A stretch of 64,000 nucleotides of DNA from JAVJSU01 sp040219275. Lineage in GTDB: Bacteria; Chloroflexota; Anaerolineae; Aggregatilineales; Phototrophicaceae. Each line of letters opens with the position of its first letter. Within the stretch, counting starts at the first letter, position 1. Below, one piece after another: positions 9,040 to 17,140 of the stretch. The DNA lies in assembly GCA_040219275.1 (NCBI GenBank), contig JAVJSU010000041.1, forward strand, positions 62,001 through 126,000, written 5' to 3'. The translations under genes and the position numbers were made by a program. The notes under the pieces are model-generated. The model saw nothing but the letters and a program-made list of their open reading frames with translations. It searched no databases and had not been told where the DNA came from.

Positions 9040-10668
9040 CTAACGCAATCCGCCATCGCTGTACTGCTGGCGCAAGACCTTTTTGTTAAATTTGCCGACG
9101 CTCGTTTTCGGGATTTCGTCCACGAAGATGATCTTATCCGGCAACCAGAACTTAGCGACCTTATCGGATAAGAACGCGGTAATATCCTCCGCCGTGACGT
9201 TGCGGGCATCCGGTGTGAGCACAACCGCCGCCATCGGGCGTTCCTGCCATGTCTCGTCGGGTATGGCGATGACTGCCGCTTCTAGTACCTGTGGATGCGC
9301 CATGATCTCGCTTTCTAGCTGAACGGTGCTGATCCACTCGCCGCCGGATTTCACAAGATCTTTGGTACGATCCGTGATTTCCATATAACCGTCCGGCGAC
9401 ATCGTACAGACATCCCCCGTGCGGAACCAGCCATCTTTCGTCATGTAGGATGTGTCAATATCGCGCCGGAAATATTGGCTGATCACCCACGGACCGCGAA
9501 CCTGCAATTCGCCCATTGTCTCGCCATCCCACGGCAATTCGTTGTTTTGAACATCCACAATCCGCAATTCAATGCCCATAATCGGGTAGCCCTGTTTGGC
9601 TTTGATGTCCCATTTTTCTTCGTCGGATAAGTCCGCGTGATGCCCGCTTAACTGACCGGATGTGCCGAGTGGTGAGAGTTCCGTCATGCCCCATGCGTGG
9701 AGCACATTCACGCCCAATTCGCTTTCGTAGGCTTTAATCAAACTGCGTGGCATAGCAGACCCGCCGACGACTAGCGCCCGAATACAGGAAATATCCCGCG
9801 GGTTGTCGCGTAATTCGTGATAGAGCACATTCCAGATGGTCGGCACTCCGGCGGCAATCGTCACGCGTTCGTTGGCGATCATCTCCGCGAGCGGTTGCGC
9901 CTGTAACCATTGACCGGGCATGACCATCTCTGCGCCCGCCGCCAAACACGCATAGGGCAGACCCCACGCCATCGCATGAAATTGTGGGACAACCGGCAGA
10001 ATAATATCGCTTTCGGTCACGCCCAGCGCGTTGGCTTGATTTTCGCCCAGTGTGTGCAAAAACATAGACCGATGGCTATAGAGTGCGCCTTTCGGGTCGC
10101 CCGTCGTCCCGCTTGTGTAGCACATGCCCATTGCCATGCGCTCATCGGTGCTCAACCATTCAAAATCTTCGTCAGAGTCGTCAATTAAATCTTCGTAGAA
10201 CAGCACATTTTTAAGTTTAGTTTGGATGTCTTTGGGCGCGTTATAGAGCACATAATGCTCAACGCAATCCACCTGATCGGCGATTTTTTCGTACAGGGGT
10301 AACAGCGTGGCATCAATAAACACGATCTTGTCTTCGGCATGTTGGACGATGTACACCAGTTGATCTTCAAACAGCCGGATGTTCAGCGTGTGGCAAACCG
10401 CGCCCGCGCCGGGAATGGCGTAATAGAGTTCAAGATGTTGATAATTATTCCAGCCGAACGTACCGACGCGATCCCCGATACCCACGCCCAATTTGACGAG
10501 CGCTTTTGAGAGGCGCTTGACCCGCTTGTACATATCGGCATAGGTGTAGCGATGGAAAGAGCCGTCCGGCATCTTGGTGATTACGCGCTTGGTCGGGTAC
10601 ATGCGGTTCGCATGTTCCAGCACGCGATCCATCGTCAGTTGATAATCCATCATTAAACCGTGCATCAT
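9040..10668 (-). CDS. Fatty-acyl-CoA synthetase (AMP-dependent ligase)
   Basis: A 542-residue ANL-superfamily adenylating enzyme that activates a carboxylic acid to its CoA thioester. Visible motifs: the P-loop-like YTSGTTGDPKG (184-194), HAWGMTELSPLG, GWFRTGDV (about 416), DRTKDLVKSGGEWIS, and the catalytic lysine region KTSVGKFNKKVLRQQY near the C-terminus. Overall it resembles medium/long-chain acyl-CoA ligases of the AlkK type. ATGs at 10668 and 10665 follow GGAG by 2 and 5 nt, so the second may be used. It is monocistronic. Confidence 0.92.
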   Translation of the reverse strand: MMHGLMMDYQLTMDRVLEHANRMYPTKRVITKMPDGSFHRYTYADMYKRVKRLSKALVKLGVGIGDRVGTFGWNNYQHLELYYAIPGAGAVCHTLNIRLFEDQLVYIVQHAEDKIVFIDATLLPLYEKIADQVDCVEHYVLYNAPKDIQTKLKNVLFYEDLIDDSDEDFEWLSTDERMAMGMCYTSGTTGDPKGALYSHRSMFLHTLGENQANALGVTESDIILPVVPQFHAMAWGLPYACLAAGAEMVMPGQWLQAQPLAEMIANERVTIAAGVPTIWNVLYHELRDNPRDISCIRALVVGGSAMPRSLIKAYESELGVNVLHAWGMTELSPLGTSGQLSGHHADLSDEEKWDIKAKQGYPIMGIELRIVDVQNNELPWDGETMGELQVRGPWVISQYFRRDIDTSYMTKDGWFRTGDVCTMSPDGYMEITDRTKDLVKSGGEWISTVQLESEIMAHPQVLEAAVIAIPDETWQERPMAAVVLTPDARNVTAEDITAFLSDKVAKFWLPDKIIFVDEIPKTSVGKFNKKVLRQQYSDGGLR

Positions 10669-11061
10669 TGCTCCTATAAATAAAGTCTAGTGATTAGTAA
10701 TTTTAAGGTGGATTCTAAACGCAATTTTAGCATATCAATTTATGCTATTACTGAAAACTGATTACTGTGAACTTCCAATAGTGTAACGCGTTTGTTGACG
10801 GATGATAAGTTTTTTACGCGAACACCTCCCATTTTATGAGCGAAGCCTCAGATTGCCTACACGAGACACACTTTTCCGCCTATAATGCGAAGGCGTGAGG
10901 AGTCCGCAGGGTGAGTCCATAAAAATAATGGGCGACCTAACAGGTCTCCCCTACAAAAATTCAACATCTTTTGTCTAATACTTTTTATCCAACATCTAAT
11001 ATTTTTTATCTTTCGTCTTTTATCTAAAAACTAACCACTAAAACTGAGAACTAAACAACCC
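10669..11061. other. Divergent intergenic region with repeat traces
   Basis: This 393-bp spacer separates the divergent acyl-CoA ligase and prenyltransferase genes. It contains a phrase of the ACTGAAAACTG microrepeat family (about 10750), palindrome copy b, and a T-rich tract ending ctaaccactaaaactgagaac just before the menA-like start. Both promoters should lie here, but no convincing -35/-10 pair was found. Confidence 0.5.
10930..10956. repeat. Small dispersed palindrome, copy b (inverted orientation)
   Basis: GGGCGACCT-aac-AGGTCTCCCCTAC is the family element read in the opposite direction, with one substitution in the right arm. Confidence 0.75.
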
Positions 11062-11982
11062 ATGTCCTTCATTCAAAACAACCCAAAATTAGAGGCGTGG
11101 TGGAGCGCTATGCGTCCCCGCGTATTTACCGCCGCTTACGTGCCGATGGGCATCGCCGCCGCAGTTGCCATTCAAGATGGTGTGTTTGACCTCTTCCATT
11201 TTGTGCTGGCGACCCTCGGCGTGATGGCACTCCAGACCACTGCCAACCTCGTCAACGAATATTTCGACTTTGTGCGCGGCTCGGATGAACTCAAAGAAGC
11301 CGGACAGAGCATGGCGATCAAAAACAAGTTGCTCACCCCGCGAGAAGTGGCGATGGGCGCGGTGATCAGCACCTTAATCGGCGTGGGCATCGGCTTATAT
11401 TTATTGTCGCAGAGTGGACCGCTTCTGTGGGGCATCGGCATCGGTGGCGTGCTGGTCGCCATCACCTATACAGCGGGACCGTTTCCGCTGGCATACAACG
11501 GACTCGGTGAGCTTGCGGCGGGCATCTTTATGGGACCGATGATCGTCGTCGGTGCCTATTATGTGATGGATACTAACGTCTACTGGAATCTCGTGTGGAT
11601 TTCATTTCCGGCGATGCTTATGGTCGCGGCAATTTTACATGCCAACAACATCCGTGATTTAGAGGCGGATCGCGCGGTGAATAAACGAACTTTGGCGGTG
11701 CTTCTGGGGCGGGACATCGCACGGATTGAATATCAGGTGCTGGTTTACGGGGCATATCTCGCGTTGATCGTGCTGGTGCTGGTCGATCTTGTGCCGCCAT
11801 CTACCTTAATCGCCTATTTGACTCTGCGAGAAGCCCGGACGCTCGTGGAAATTTTCAACACGCGCACGGATGTCGCCTCATTGCATCCCGCGCAGGGACG
11901 CACCGCCCGCTTACATGGTCAATTTGGCTTGTTGATGGTCGTCGGTTGGCTGGCGTGGTTGCTGATTGAGAAGATTGTGTAG
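11062..11982 (+). CDS. UbiA-family prenyltransferase, MenA-like (1,4-dihydroxy-2-naphthoate polyprenyltransferase)
   Basis: A 306-residue integral membrane protein with about eight hydrophobic segments. It would transfer a polyprenyl chain to an aromatic acceptor, the MenA step of menaquinone synthesis. The first Asp-rich motif is NLVNEYFDFVRG (about 63-74) and the second is NNIRDLEADRAVNKRTLAVLLG (about 195-216). RPRVFTAAYVPMGIAAA at the N-terminus is typical of MenA. No Shine-Dalgarno is visible before the ATG. No other menaquinone gene is nearby, so the exact acceptor is inferred. Confidence 0.85.
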   Translation: MSFIQNNPKLEAWWSAMRPRVFTAAYVPMGIAAAVAIQDGVFDLFHFVLATLGVMALQTTANLVNEYFDFVRGSDELKEAGQSMAIKNKLLTPREVAMGAVISTLIGVGIGLYLLSQSGPLLWGIGIGGVLVAITYTAGPFPLAYNGLGELAAGIFMGPMIVVGAYYVMDTNVYWNLVWISFPAMLMVAAILHANNIRDLEADRAVNKRTLAVLLGRDIARIEYQVLVYGAYLALIVLVLVDLVPPSTLIAYLTLREARTLVEIFNTRTDVASLHPAQGRTARLHGQFGLLMVVGWLAWLLIEKIV

Positions 11983-12139
11983 GGAAGCGAGTCAGCAGGT
12001 CAGTTTTTCAGTAAGTCAGCAAAAGCGGAATTACTTTTGGCACAACGATAACAGCATAAAGCGCATAATCCTACGACGGAATCTCTCTTTGCGCCTTTGT
12101 CTCTTTGTGTCTCCGCGTTACGCTTTTCCAGCGTTTTTG

Positions 12140-12541
12140 CTAGTTGAGTAAGTCGCGTAAGTTAATCTCGCTGGTCGTCAGATGCTCCGGGTTAATCCGG
12201 CGTGTATTAATGCGAGCATGGGCGCTCAAACGCTGACGCACCGGCTTGCGCGAATCTTCCACAAAAACCCCTGTCCCGAAAGCGTACACTTCCACAAGCC
12301 GATTTTTCTCATCGTAATTGACGATCTCAAAATGCACATCGACCAGCCCATTCGCGCCTTTTTCGGTGGCGTTACGCATCAGATCAAACAGGGCTTCGCG
12401 TCGCGTAATCTGCCGCAGGGAATCCACATCGTTGCCATATTGCATCCCGTATCCGGCAAACCGTCCGTATTTTGTCTTGACCGCGAACCCGTCTAATTCG
12501 GGTTGGGTCGTGATTTTCATGCTTTGTAAATTCTGATTCAT
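12140..12541 (-). CDS. YbjQ/UPF0145-like protein
   Basis: A 133-residue protein whose core (REALFDLMRNATEKGANGLVDVHFEIV, then LVEVYAFGTGVFVE) matches the YbjQ/UPF0145 pattern: an alpha helix, a GANxxVxVxF strand and a closing G-rich strand. The family is small, pentamer-forming, and called heavy-metal-binding without firm function. A basic 30-residue C-terminal tail is extra. The spacer before it has no clear ribosome site. Confidence 0.7.
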   Translation of the reverse strand: MNQNLQSMKITTQPELDGFAVKTKYGRFAGYGMQYGNDVDSLRQITRREALFDLMRNATEKGANGLVDVHFEIVNYDEKNRLVEVYAFGTGVFVEDSRKPVRQRLSAHARINTRRINPEHLTTSEINLRDLLN

Positions 12542-13065
12542 GCGCTTTTTACTCCAAAATTGTGCGTATTCAACCAGTAAGAATCAAAAACTTTCGCACA
12601 ATCCATAAACTATTAACGTCAGTTCTGGATAAGCAAACGATCATGAATGACAGTCGTTTTGCGGCAAAATACCTTGGCTATCGGAGCTTTTGGCTCTTAG
12701 CTTTTAGCAAAAGCATTGTTTTTTTCAAACTAAAAGCTAAGAGCTAACGGCTAAAAGCTATATTTCACGAATGCTCACCTTAAGCAGAATTCAGGTTATT
12801 ACACTCTTTATTATGATTATACGCTCAAGTTGTTAGATCAATGTTTACGAGATGTAACGGAATTGTAATGCTCTGTTATTGCTATGCTTTATAAGACGTA
12901 AAACACGGACTAACGTTCCAATTTAACCCATAAATATGCACTTAATGAACGTCAACTTATCCAACACTTAACTTTTATAGGCGAAATGACCCATGCAAGC
13001 AAATCGCATCCTCACCTAGAATAATAATGAAGCGTTACTTTATTGATTACAAAAAAGGAGACAAT
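12542..13065. other. Divergent intergenic region with a large stem-loop
   Basis: This 524-bp spacer between the YbjQ-like and lipoprotein genes is AT-rich. It holds one 15-bp perfect inverted repeat (listed separately) and no other ORF I would support. Promoters for both neighbours are expected here but not resolved. Confidence 0.5.
12693..12744. repeat. 15-bp perfect inverted repeat
   Basis: Arms GCTCTTAGCTTTTAG and CTAAAAGCTAAGAGC flank a 22-nt spacer rich in T, and a degenerate third copy (GGCTAAAAGCTA) follows at 12749. It could be a cruciform or bidirectional terminator-like structure; no oligo-U tract follows on the plus strand. Confidence 0.75.
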
Positions 13066-13647
13066 ATGCGACGTTTATTATGGCTACTGGCAATTGTCGG
13101 TATATTTGCACTTGCGGCATGTGGCGGGGACGATAACAACGAAAACACCTCTAACGATGCGACGACCAGCGATACAACCACACAGGATGACTCCTCTGCG
13201 AGCACAAATAACAGCGCGGATGCTGGTTTTAGCGCGACTGTTTCCGGCGCAACAGATGCAACCGTCAGCGGGGCGGGGTATTTTCAGTGTGATGATGTGG
13301 GAGATGGCGAATTGACCATCGGTGCGGGCTTCAGCATGACCGATAACATCCTCATCCTGTTCCCGCAGGGCACAGAACCCGGTACCTATGACTTGACCTC
13401 AGATACAGGGCTTGATGCCGACTTTACAGCAACTTATGTTGGTGAAGACATCATGACGGCTATGTACGAAGATAATGTCACCGGCACACTGACTCTCGAC
13501 GAGATTGCAGGCGCTACTGGCGAACCTGTGCGCGGTAGTTTTGAATTTGAAGCCAGTAAAGATGATGGGGCGACAGTGAATGTTTCCGGCTCATTTGATT
13601 TTAGCGCCGGAGAAAACGCTTACTTCAATTGCACGGAAAACGGCTAA
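13066..13647 (+). CDS. Lipoprotein of unknown function
   Basis: The start was chosen at the ATG preceded by AAAAAAGGAG (5-nt spacer) rather than one 13 codons earlier. MRRLLWLLAIVGIFALAACGG is a type II signal peptide with lipobox LAAC. A 40-residue Asn/Asp/Thr/Ser linker follows, then about 140 residues of beta-rich domain (ATVSGAGYFQCDDVGDGELTIGAGFSMTDN...GSFEFEASKDDGATVNVSGSFDFS) with two Cys that may form a disulfide. The domain resembles those of secreted Chloroflexota lipoproteins, but I cannot name a family. Confidence 0.88.
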   Translation: MRRLLWLLAIVGIFALAACGGDDNNENTSNDATTSDTTTQDDSSASTNNSADAGFSATVSGATDATVSGAGYFQCDDVGDGELTIGAGFSMTDNILILFPQGTEPGTYDLTSDTGLDADFTATYVGEDIMTAMYEDNVTGTLTLDEIAGATGEPVRGSFEFEASKDDGATVNVSGSFDFSAGENAYFNCTENG

Positions 13648-13674
13648 ACTTTAGCTTTCTCCACGAAGATAATG

Positions 13675-13708
13675 AACTCATCCTGTAAGTTTAGGGATGA
13701 GTTTTTTT
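13675..13708 (+). terminator. Intrinsic terminator of the lipoprotein gene
   Basis: Perfect 9-bp stem AACTCATCC / GGATGAGTT with an 11-nt loop and a TTTTTTT tail, 27 bp after the stop. Its end overlaps the stop of the convergent small membrane gene. Confidence 0.9.
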
Positions 13709-13913
13709 ATTCCTCGTCGGTTGAACTCGCGGCGACGGTGAATCCGCCGATGACCATGACGACCAGACTCAGGAAAATTGATGCGCCACAGATGATCAAA
13801 CCGAAGCGTGTATTGCCACCGAGGCTGAAACTCGTCGCCACGCCCGCGCCAATCATCCAGATAAAGATCATCGTATAAGCAGTTCGCCGTGCAGAGTTAT
13901 TTTGTCCTTGCAT
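13707..13913 (-). CDS. Small two-TM membrane protein
   Basis: 68 residues with two hydrophobic helices (about 13-31 and 37-60), a basic N-terminus (NNSARRTAY) and an acidic tail (SSTDEE), suggesting an N-in/C-in hairpin. No family was recognised. It converges on the lipoprotein gene and its stop touches that gene's terminator. It is called real because of clean TM topology and codon use, but no homology can be claimed. Confidence 0.6.
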   Translation of the reverse strand: MQGQNNSARRTAYTMIFIWMIGAGVATSFSLGGNTRFGLIICGASIFLSLVVMVIGGFTVAASSTDEE

Positions 13914-13968
13914 AAAGTGTAATTCAGTCCTTAGCGTGATTAGTTTTTAGTTAATAGACATTAGATTT

Positions 13969-13995
13969 TTGTAGGGGCGACCTGCTAGGTCGCCC
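13969..13995. repeat. Small dispersed palindrome, copy c (consensus)
   Basis: TTGTAGGGGCGACCT-gct-AGGTCGCCC, a perfect 9-bp-arm palindrome in the 107-bp spacer between two minus-strand genes. Confidence 0.85.
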
Positions 13996-14020
13996 GCTTA
14001 TTTTCCGTCGTACCGTCGCG

Positions 14021-14569
14021 CTATCCCCGTCGTGTGGAGACGTTATAAATCACCATGCCCGGTCGACCAAACCAACTCATCTGACGGCGCTTGATGCTCA
14101 CGATTTCAAGGTCGCCGGGGTCGCCATCGGTGGTGATGTGTTTCTGCAAGCTCATGCCAATGGGCGGCGAGATCATCAAGGCGACCATCACCAAGATCAT
14201 CGTCAGCGAAAACCGATCTGCAACATGGTTATCCCGATTGCCCCCGCGTAAGCCGATGTACCCCGCCAGTGTGGTCATAAAACCTGTTGTCACCAGATTC
14301 GTACCACAGTTCGGATGCAAAGCCAGTGAACGTTCGCCTTTTTTGAGTCGGCTCAGGGCATCATAGGCGGCGCTTTCTACCTGATCCTGTGGCACATCGC
14401 CGATCAGGATAAACCCGCCATCACTGCTCCGCCCCGCCACGCGCAACGTCCGATTGCGCCGCGAAAGCATATGAATCGTCGCGTGTTCTAGCGCATGGTT
14501 TCGCCGTGTTCGCCGGACAATCGGAAAGTCTAGGATTGGGCGGATCATTTCCGCGAATTGTTTAATCAT
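14021..14569 (-). CDS. DUF6391 family membrane protein
   Basis: A 182-residue protein with the hallmark RRTRRNHALEHATIHMLSRR near the N-terminus. It continues with a small alpha/beta region (AGRSSDGGFILIGDVPQDQVESAAYDALSRLKKGE), HPNCGTNLVTTG, and two hydrophobic stretches (TTGFMTTLAGYIGL and FSLTMILVMVALMISPPIGM). The HALEHATIH and HPNCGTN motifs are characteristic of this family in cyanobacteria and Chloroflexota. Function unknown; His and Cys hint at metal binding (inference). Confidence 0.85.
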   Translation of the reverse strand: MIKQFAEMIRPILDFPIVRRTRRNHALEHATIHMLSRRNRTLRVAGRSSDGGFILIGDVPQDQVESAAYDALSRLKKGERSLALHPNCGTNLVTTGFMTTLAGYIGLRGGNRDNHVADRFSLTMILVMVALMISPPIGMSLQKHITTDGDPGDLEIVSIKRRQMSWFGRPGMVIYNVSTRRG

Positions 14570-14766
14570 GTTTGCTCTATGCCTCTATTTTACTAACCAT
14601 AAGATTACCATATTCCGGATTTTTTCTATATGGAAAGGTTGTTGTTATACTGGTAATAAAATCTTACTAAAACTATTTCTAGCGGTTTTATAACCTTACG
14701 GCAATCTTCTAAGTTAAGAACCTGTTGTAAAATGTAACAAGTTTATGACGATAGGATAGGTTATTT

Positions 14767-15579
14767 ATGGTGAATGATCGGGTATTACTTACGGCAGACC
14801 GCCACAATGTTGAAGATGTTATCGATCTCGCCGTAGAGCATAATCTGGGCGTAGAAGTCATGATGTTCAGTTATCCTGATGTACTGGATGATAATTGGAA
14901 ACATGAATTAGCAACGTACCGCACCATTTTGCGCCGCGTACCCGGTACAATCACCATGCACGGTCCTTTTATGGATATGGTCTCCGGTAGTCCTGATAAT
15001 CGCATCAATGAGGTGTGTATCGGACGCTATCGCCATGCCTTACACATCGCCAACGACTTAGAAATTGGCAAGATTGTCCTTCATCCGAACTTCATCGGTT
15101 CGTTACATAATCCGTCTTACCGTGAAGGCTGGCATAAGCGCAACGTCATCTTCTGGAACAGTGTGGCGAATTATGCGACTCCATTAGGGGTGACCATCGC
15201 GCTGGAAAATATGTGGGAATTCGAACCGGGCATTATCGCGGATGTTCTGCGTGAGGTGGATCATCCCAACTTACGCGCCTGCCTTGATGTCGGTCACGCG
15301 CATGTTTTTGGCGATAAGAGCATCAACTTTCAAACATGGCTTAATACGATGGCTCCGTGGCTCGTTCACATGCACATGAATAACAACAACGGCATTCTGG
15401 ACGAACATCACGGCTTCGACTGGGAAAACGGTGTGCTGGATTACAACGATATTCTGTCACGCATCCGCACTTCCGGCGTAGACCCAACGATGGTGCTGGA
15501 AATGTGGGATGTGAACGATATGCGCGATAGTCTGCATTATTTTGAGATAGAAAAAGCGCCTGATCTCATCGGCGACTAA
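14767..15579 (+). CDS. Sugar phosphate isomerase/epimerase-like TIM-barrel protein
   Basis: A 270-residue xylose-isomerase-like TIM barrel. Likely metal ligands: Glu in VTIALENMWEF, Asp and His in RACLDVGHAHVF, His in VHMHMNNNNG, and Glu in MVLEMWD. IVLHPNF and TMHGPFMDM form the usual earlier strands. The family isomerises or epimerises sugars or cleaves phosphodiesters, and the substrate is unresolved. It lies alone between minus-strand genes. Confidence 0.85.
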   Translation: MVNDRVLLTADRHNVEDVIDLAVEHNLGVEVMMFSYPDVLDDNWKHELATYRTILRRVPGTITMHGPFMDMVSGSPDNRINEVCIGRYRHALHIANDLEIGKIVLHPNFIGSLHNPSYREGWHKRNVIFWNSVANYATPLGVTIALENMWEFEPGIIADVLREVDHPNLRACLDVGHAHVFGDKSINFQTWLNTMAPWLVHMHMNNNNGILDEHHGFDWENGVLDYNDILSRIRTSGVDPTMVLEMWDVNDMRDSLHYFEIEKAPDLIGD

Positions 15580-15659
15580 AAGTAATTTTTTTAGTAGAGG
15601 CGGTTTGTTGTTCATCTGGTTTGTTGTTCATCTGCACATCACACCGCCCCGACATGCCC

Positions 15660-16922
15660 CTAAAATGGATCATTACGCGGGACATCTGTGCGGAGTTCGT
15701 ACCCGCGTGTGTCGCTATGTGCCAAGAGCTTTCCGCGCGATTTCGGCGCGATGCTATTGGGATTAATCCCCTTCTTCCGTAATTCAAGTTGAATCATTTC
15801 ATCAAGTTTGCGCTTGTCTTTGCCCGTCACCCGCGCCAATTCATCCGCACGGGTCAGCGCGTAGGGATAGGGGTTGCGCCCTTGCATCCCGCATTGTGCG
15901 TTGATAGTCGCATGGAGCGCATCCACACCGCCGGGCATCCGCGCCACCCACACCGGAATATCCACACGAGCGATGGCGGATTGGCTTTGATTACCCACTT
16001 TGATGTAGAAGAAGGCGATTTCATAATTCACGCCACGCTTGCGGTAATCAAGATTCTTGGGCGAATTCTGCACCATAATGGCGGAGCGTTCGCCCGGTTT
16101 TAGCAGACTATTAAACAGGTGTTGATCGCGCAGACCTTCAAGATCGCCACCCGCTTCGATCTCACGGCGCTTTTCGCGGACTTCTGCTTCGTCTTTCAGG
16201 TTCATCAGATGGAGCATACGCATCATCACCGTGCCGCGTGGATTATCCACATAGCCGCCCAGAATCGCGCCGGAATCGTGCAGATGGGTCAGCGCGGATT
16301 GATATTCGCGCATCAAGTCGCCGCTTGCGGTCACATCATCACCCGCCCAGAAGAGCAAACGGTTATCATAGAGCGTAATCAACGGTCCGCCACTGTATCG
16401 GCGAAATTCCCACGCGGATTCAGCGAGGCGTTTCATCTCCGTGACGGTTCTACGGGCATCCACCGTGCGGTTGGTAATCACCTGACGGTTAGCATCATGC
16501 ACATGCGCTTTATGATAAAACAATTCCGGCACGGTGACTTGCTGTGGCACGCTATTTTGCCCGTGCTCAAAGATGAATAAGCCCGTGTTAATCAGATAAT
16601 AATGCACGGGGGCACGCTCATCAGGGTAAATTTGTGAGCCATCCGCCGCGATGATGGTCGCCTGTTCCGGCATGGGTGGTGGCGCGATAATGGCATTCGG
16701 CGCTTCAGCGAGAGGTTCATCCAACGGGGCGGCACCGCGATAGCCGCTAATATCGGATTGACGCACCAACGTCACGCGTTCACGCACCGCCACTACATCC
16801 GATGTGGCTTCAAAACGACTGCGGGCGATGTGCAGACGATCCGCGATGTCAAAATCAAGCTCGTCAATCATCGCGCTCAGTTTGTAAATTTGCCCGACTA
16901 TTTTAGTAAATTCAATCGCCAC
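15660..16922 (-). CDS. NurA-domain 5'-3' nuclease
   Basis: A 420-residue protein with the NurA core. TIIAADGSQIYPD carries the first catalytic Asp (D94). It is followed by LITLYDNRLLFW, GAILGGYVDNPRGTVMMRML (second acidic motif) and a C-terminal IARVDIPVWVA...LARVTGKDKRKLDEMIQLELRKKGI. NurA acts with the HerA translocase to resect DNA ends in archaea and some bacteria. No herA is in this window, so the partner must be elsewhere or absent. The first ~80 residues form a helical extension. Confidence 0.85.
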   Translation of the reverse strand: MAIEFTKIVGQIYKLSAMIDELDFDIADRLHIARSRFEATSDVVAVRERVTLVRQSDISGYRGAAPLDEPLAEAPNAIIAPPPMPEQATIIAADGSQIYPDERAPVHYYLINTGLFIFEHGQNSVPQQVTVPELFYHKAHVHDANRQVITNRTVDARRTVTEMKRLAESAWEFRRYSGGPLITLYDNRLLFWAGDDVTASGDLMREYQSALTHLHDSGAILGGYVDNPRGTVMMRMLHLMNLKDEAEVREKRREIEAGGDLEGLRDQHLFNSLLKPGERSAIMVQNSPKNLDYRKRGVNYEIAFFYIKVGNQSQSAIARVDIPVWVARMPGGVDALHATINAQCGMQGRNPYPYALTRADELARVTGKDKRKLDEMIQLELRKKGINPNSIAPKSRGKLLAHSDTRGYELRTDVPRNDPF

Positions 16923-17083
16923 CGTTCATGACCTCGTACTCATTGGTAGATATTGGATGTTTTATTGAACAGAACAAAAAAATCATAACACATAGATATA
17001 GATACTGTATTGAAAGTCAAGCGCAAAATCAAGCAACTCGAACTTGTTGTGGATAGAGATATAAGCCGACAGCCAAGCATAAA

Positions 17084-17119
17084 AAAAGCGCGGAGCAGTC
17101 ACAATCGCCCCACGCTTTT
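17084..17119 (-). terminator. Intrinsic terminator after the homocysteine methyltransferase gene
   Basis: On the minus strand AAAAGCG-GG-GC pairs with GC-CC-CGCTTTT (two mismatches) followed by a TTTTTTT run, 22 bp after the stop. Confidence 0.8.
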
Positions 17120-17140
17120 AAGGTCAAGGTTAATTTATGT

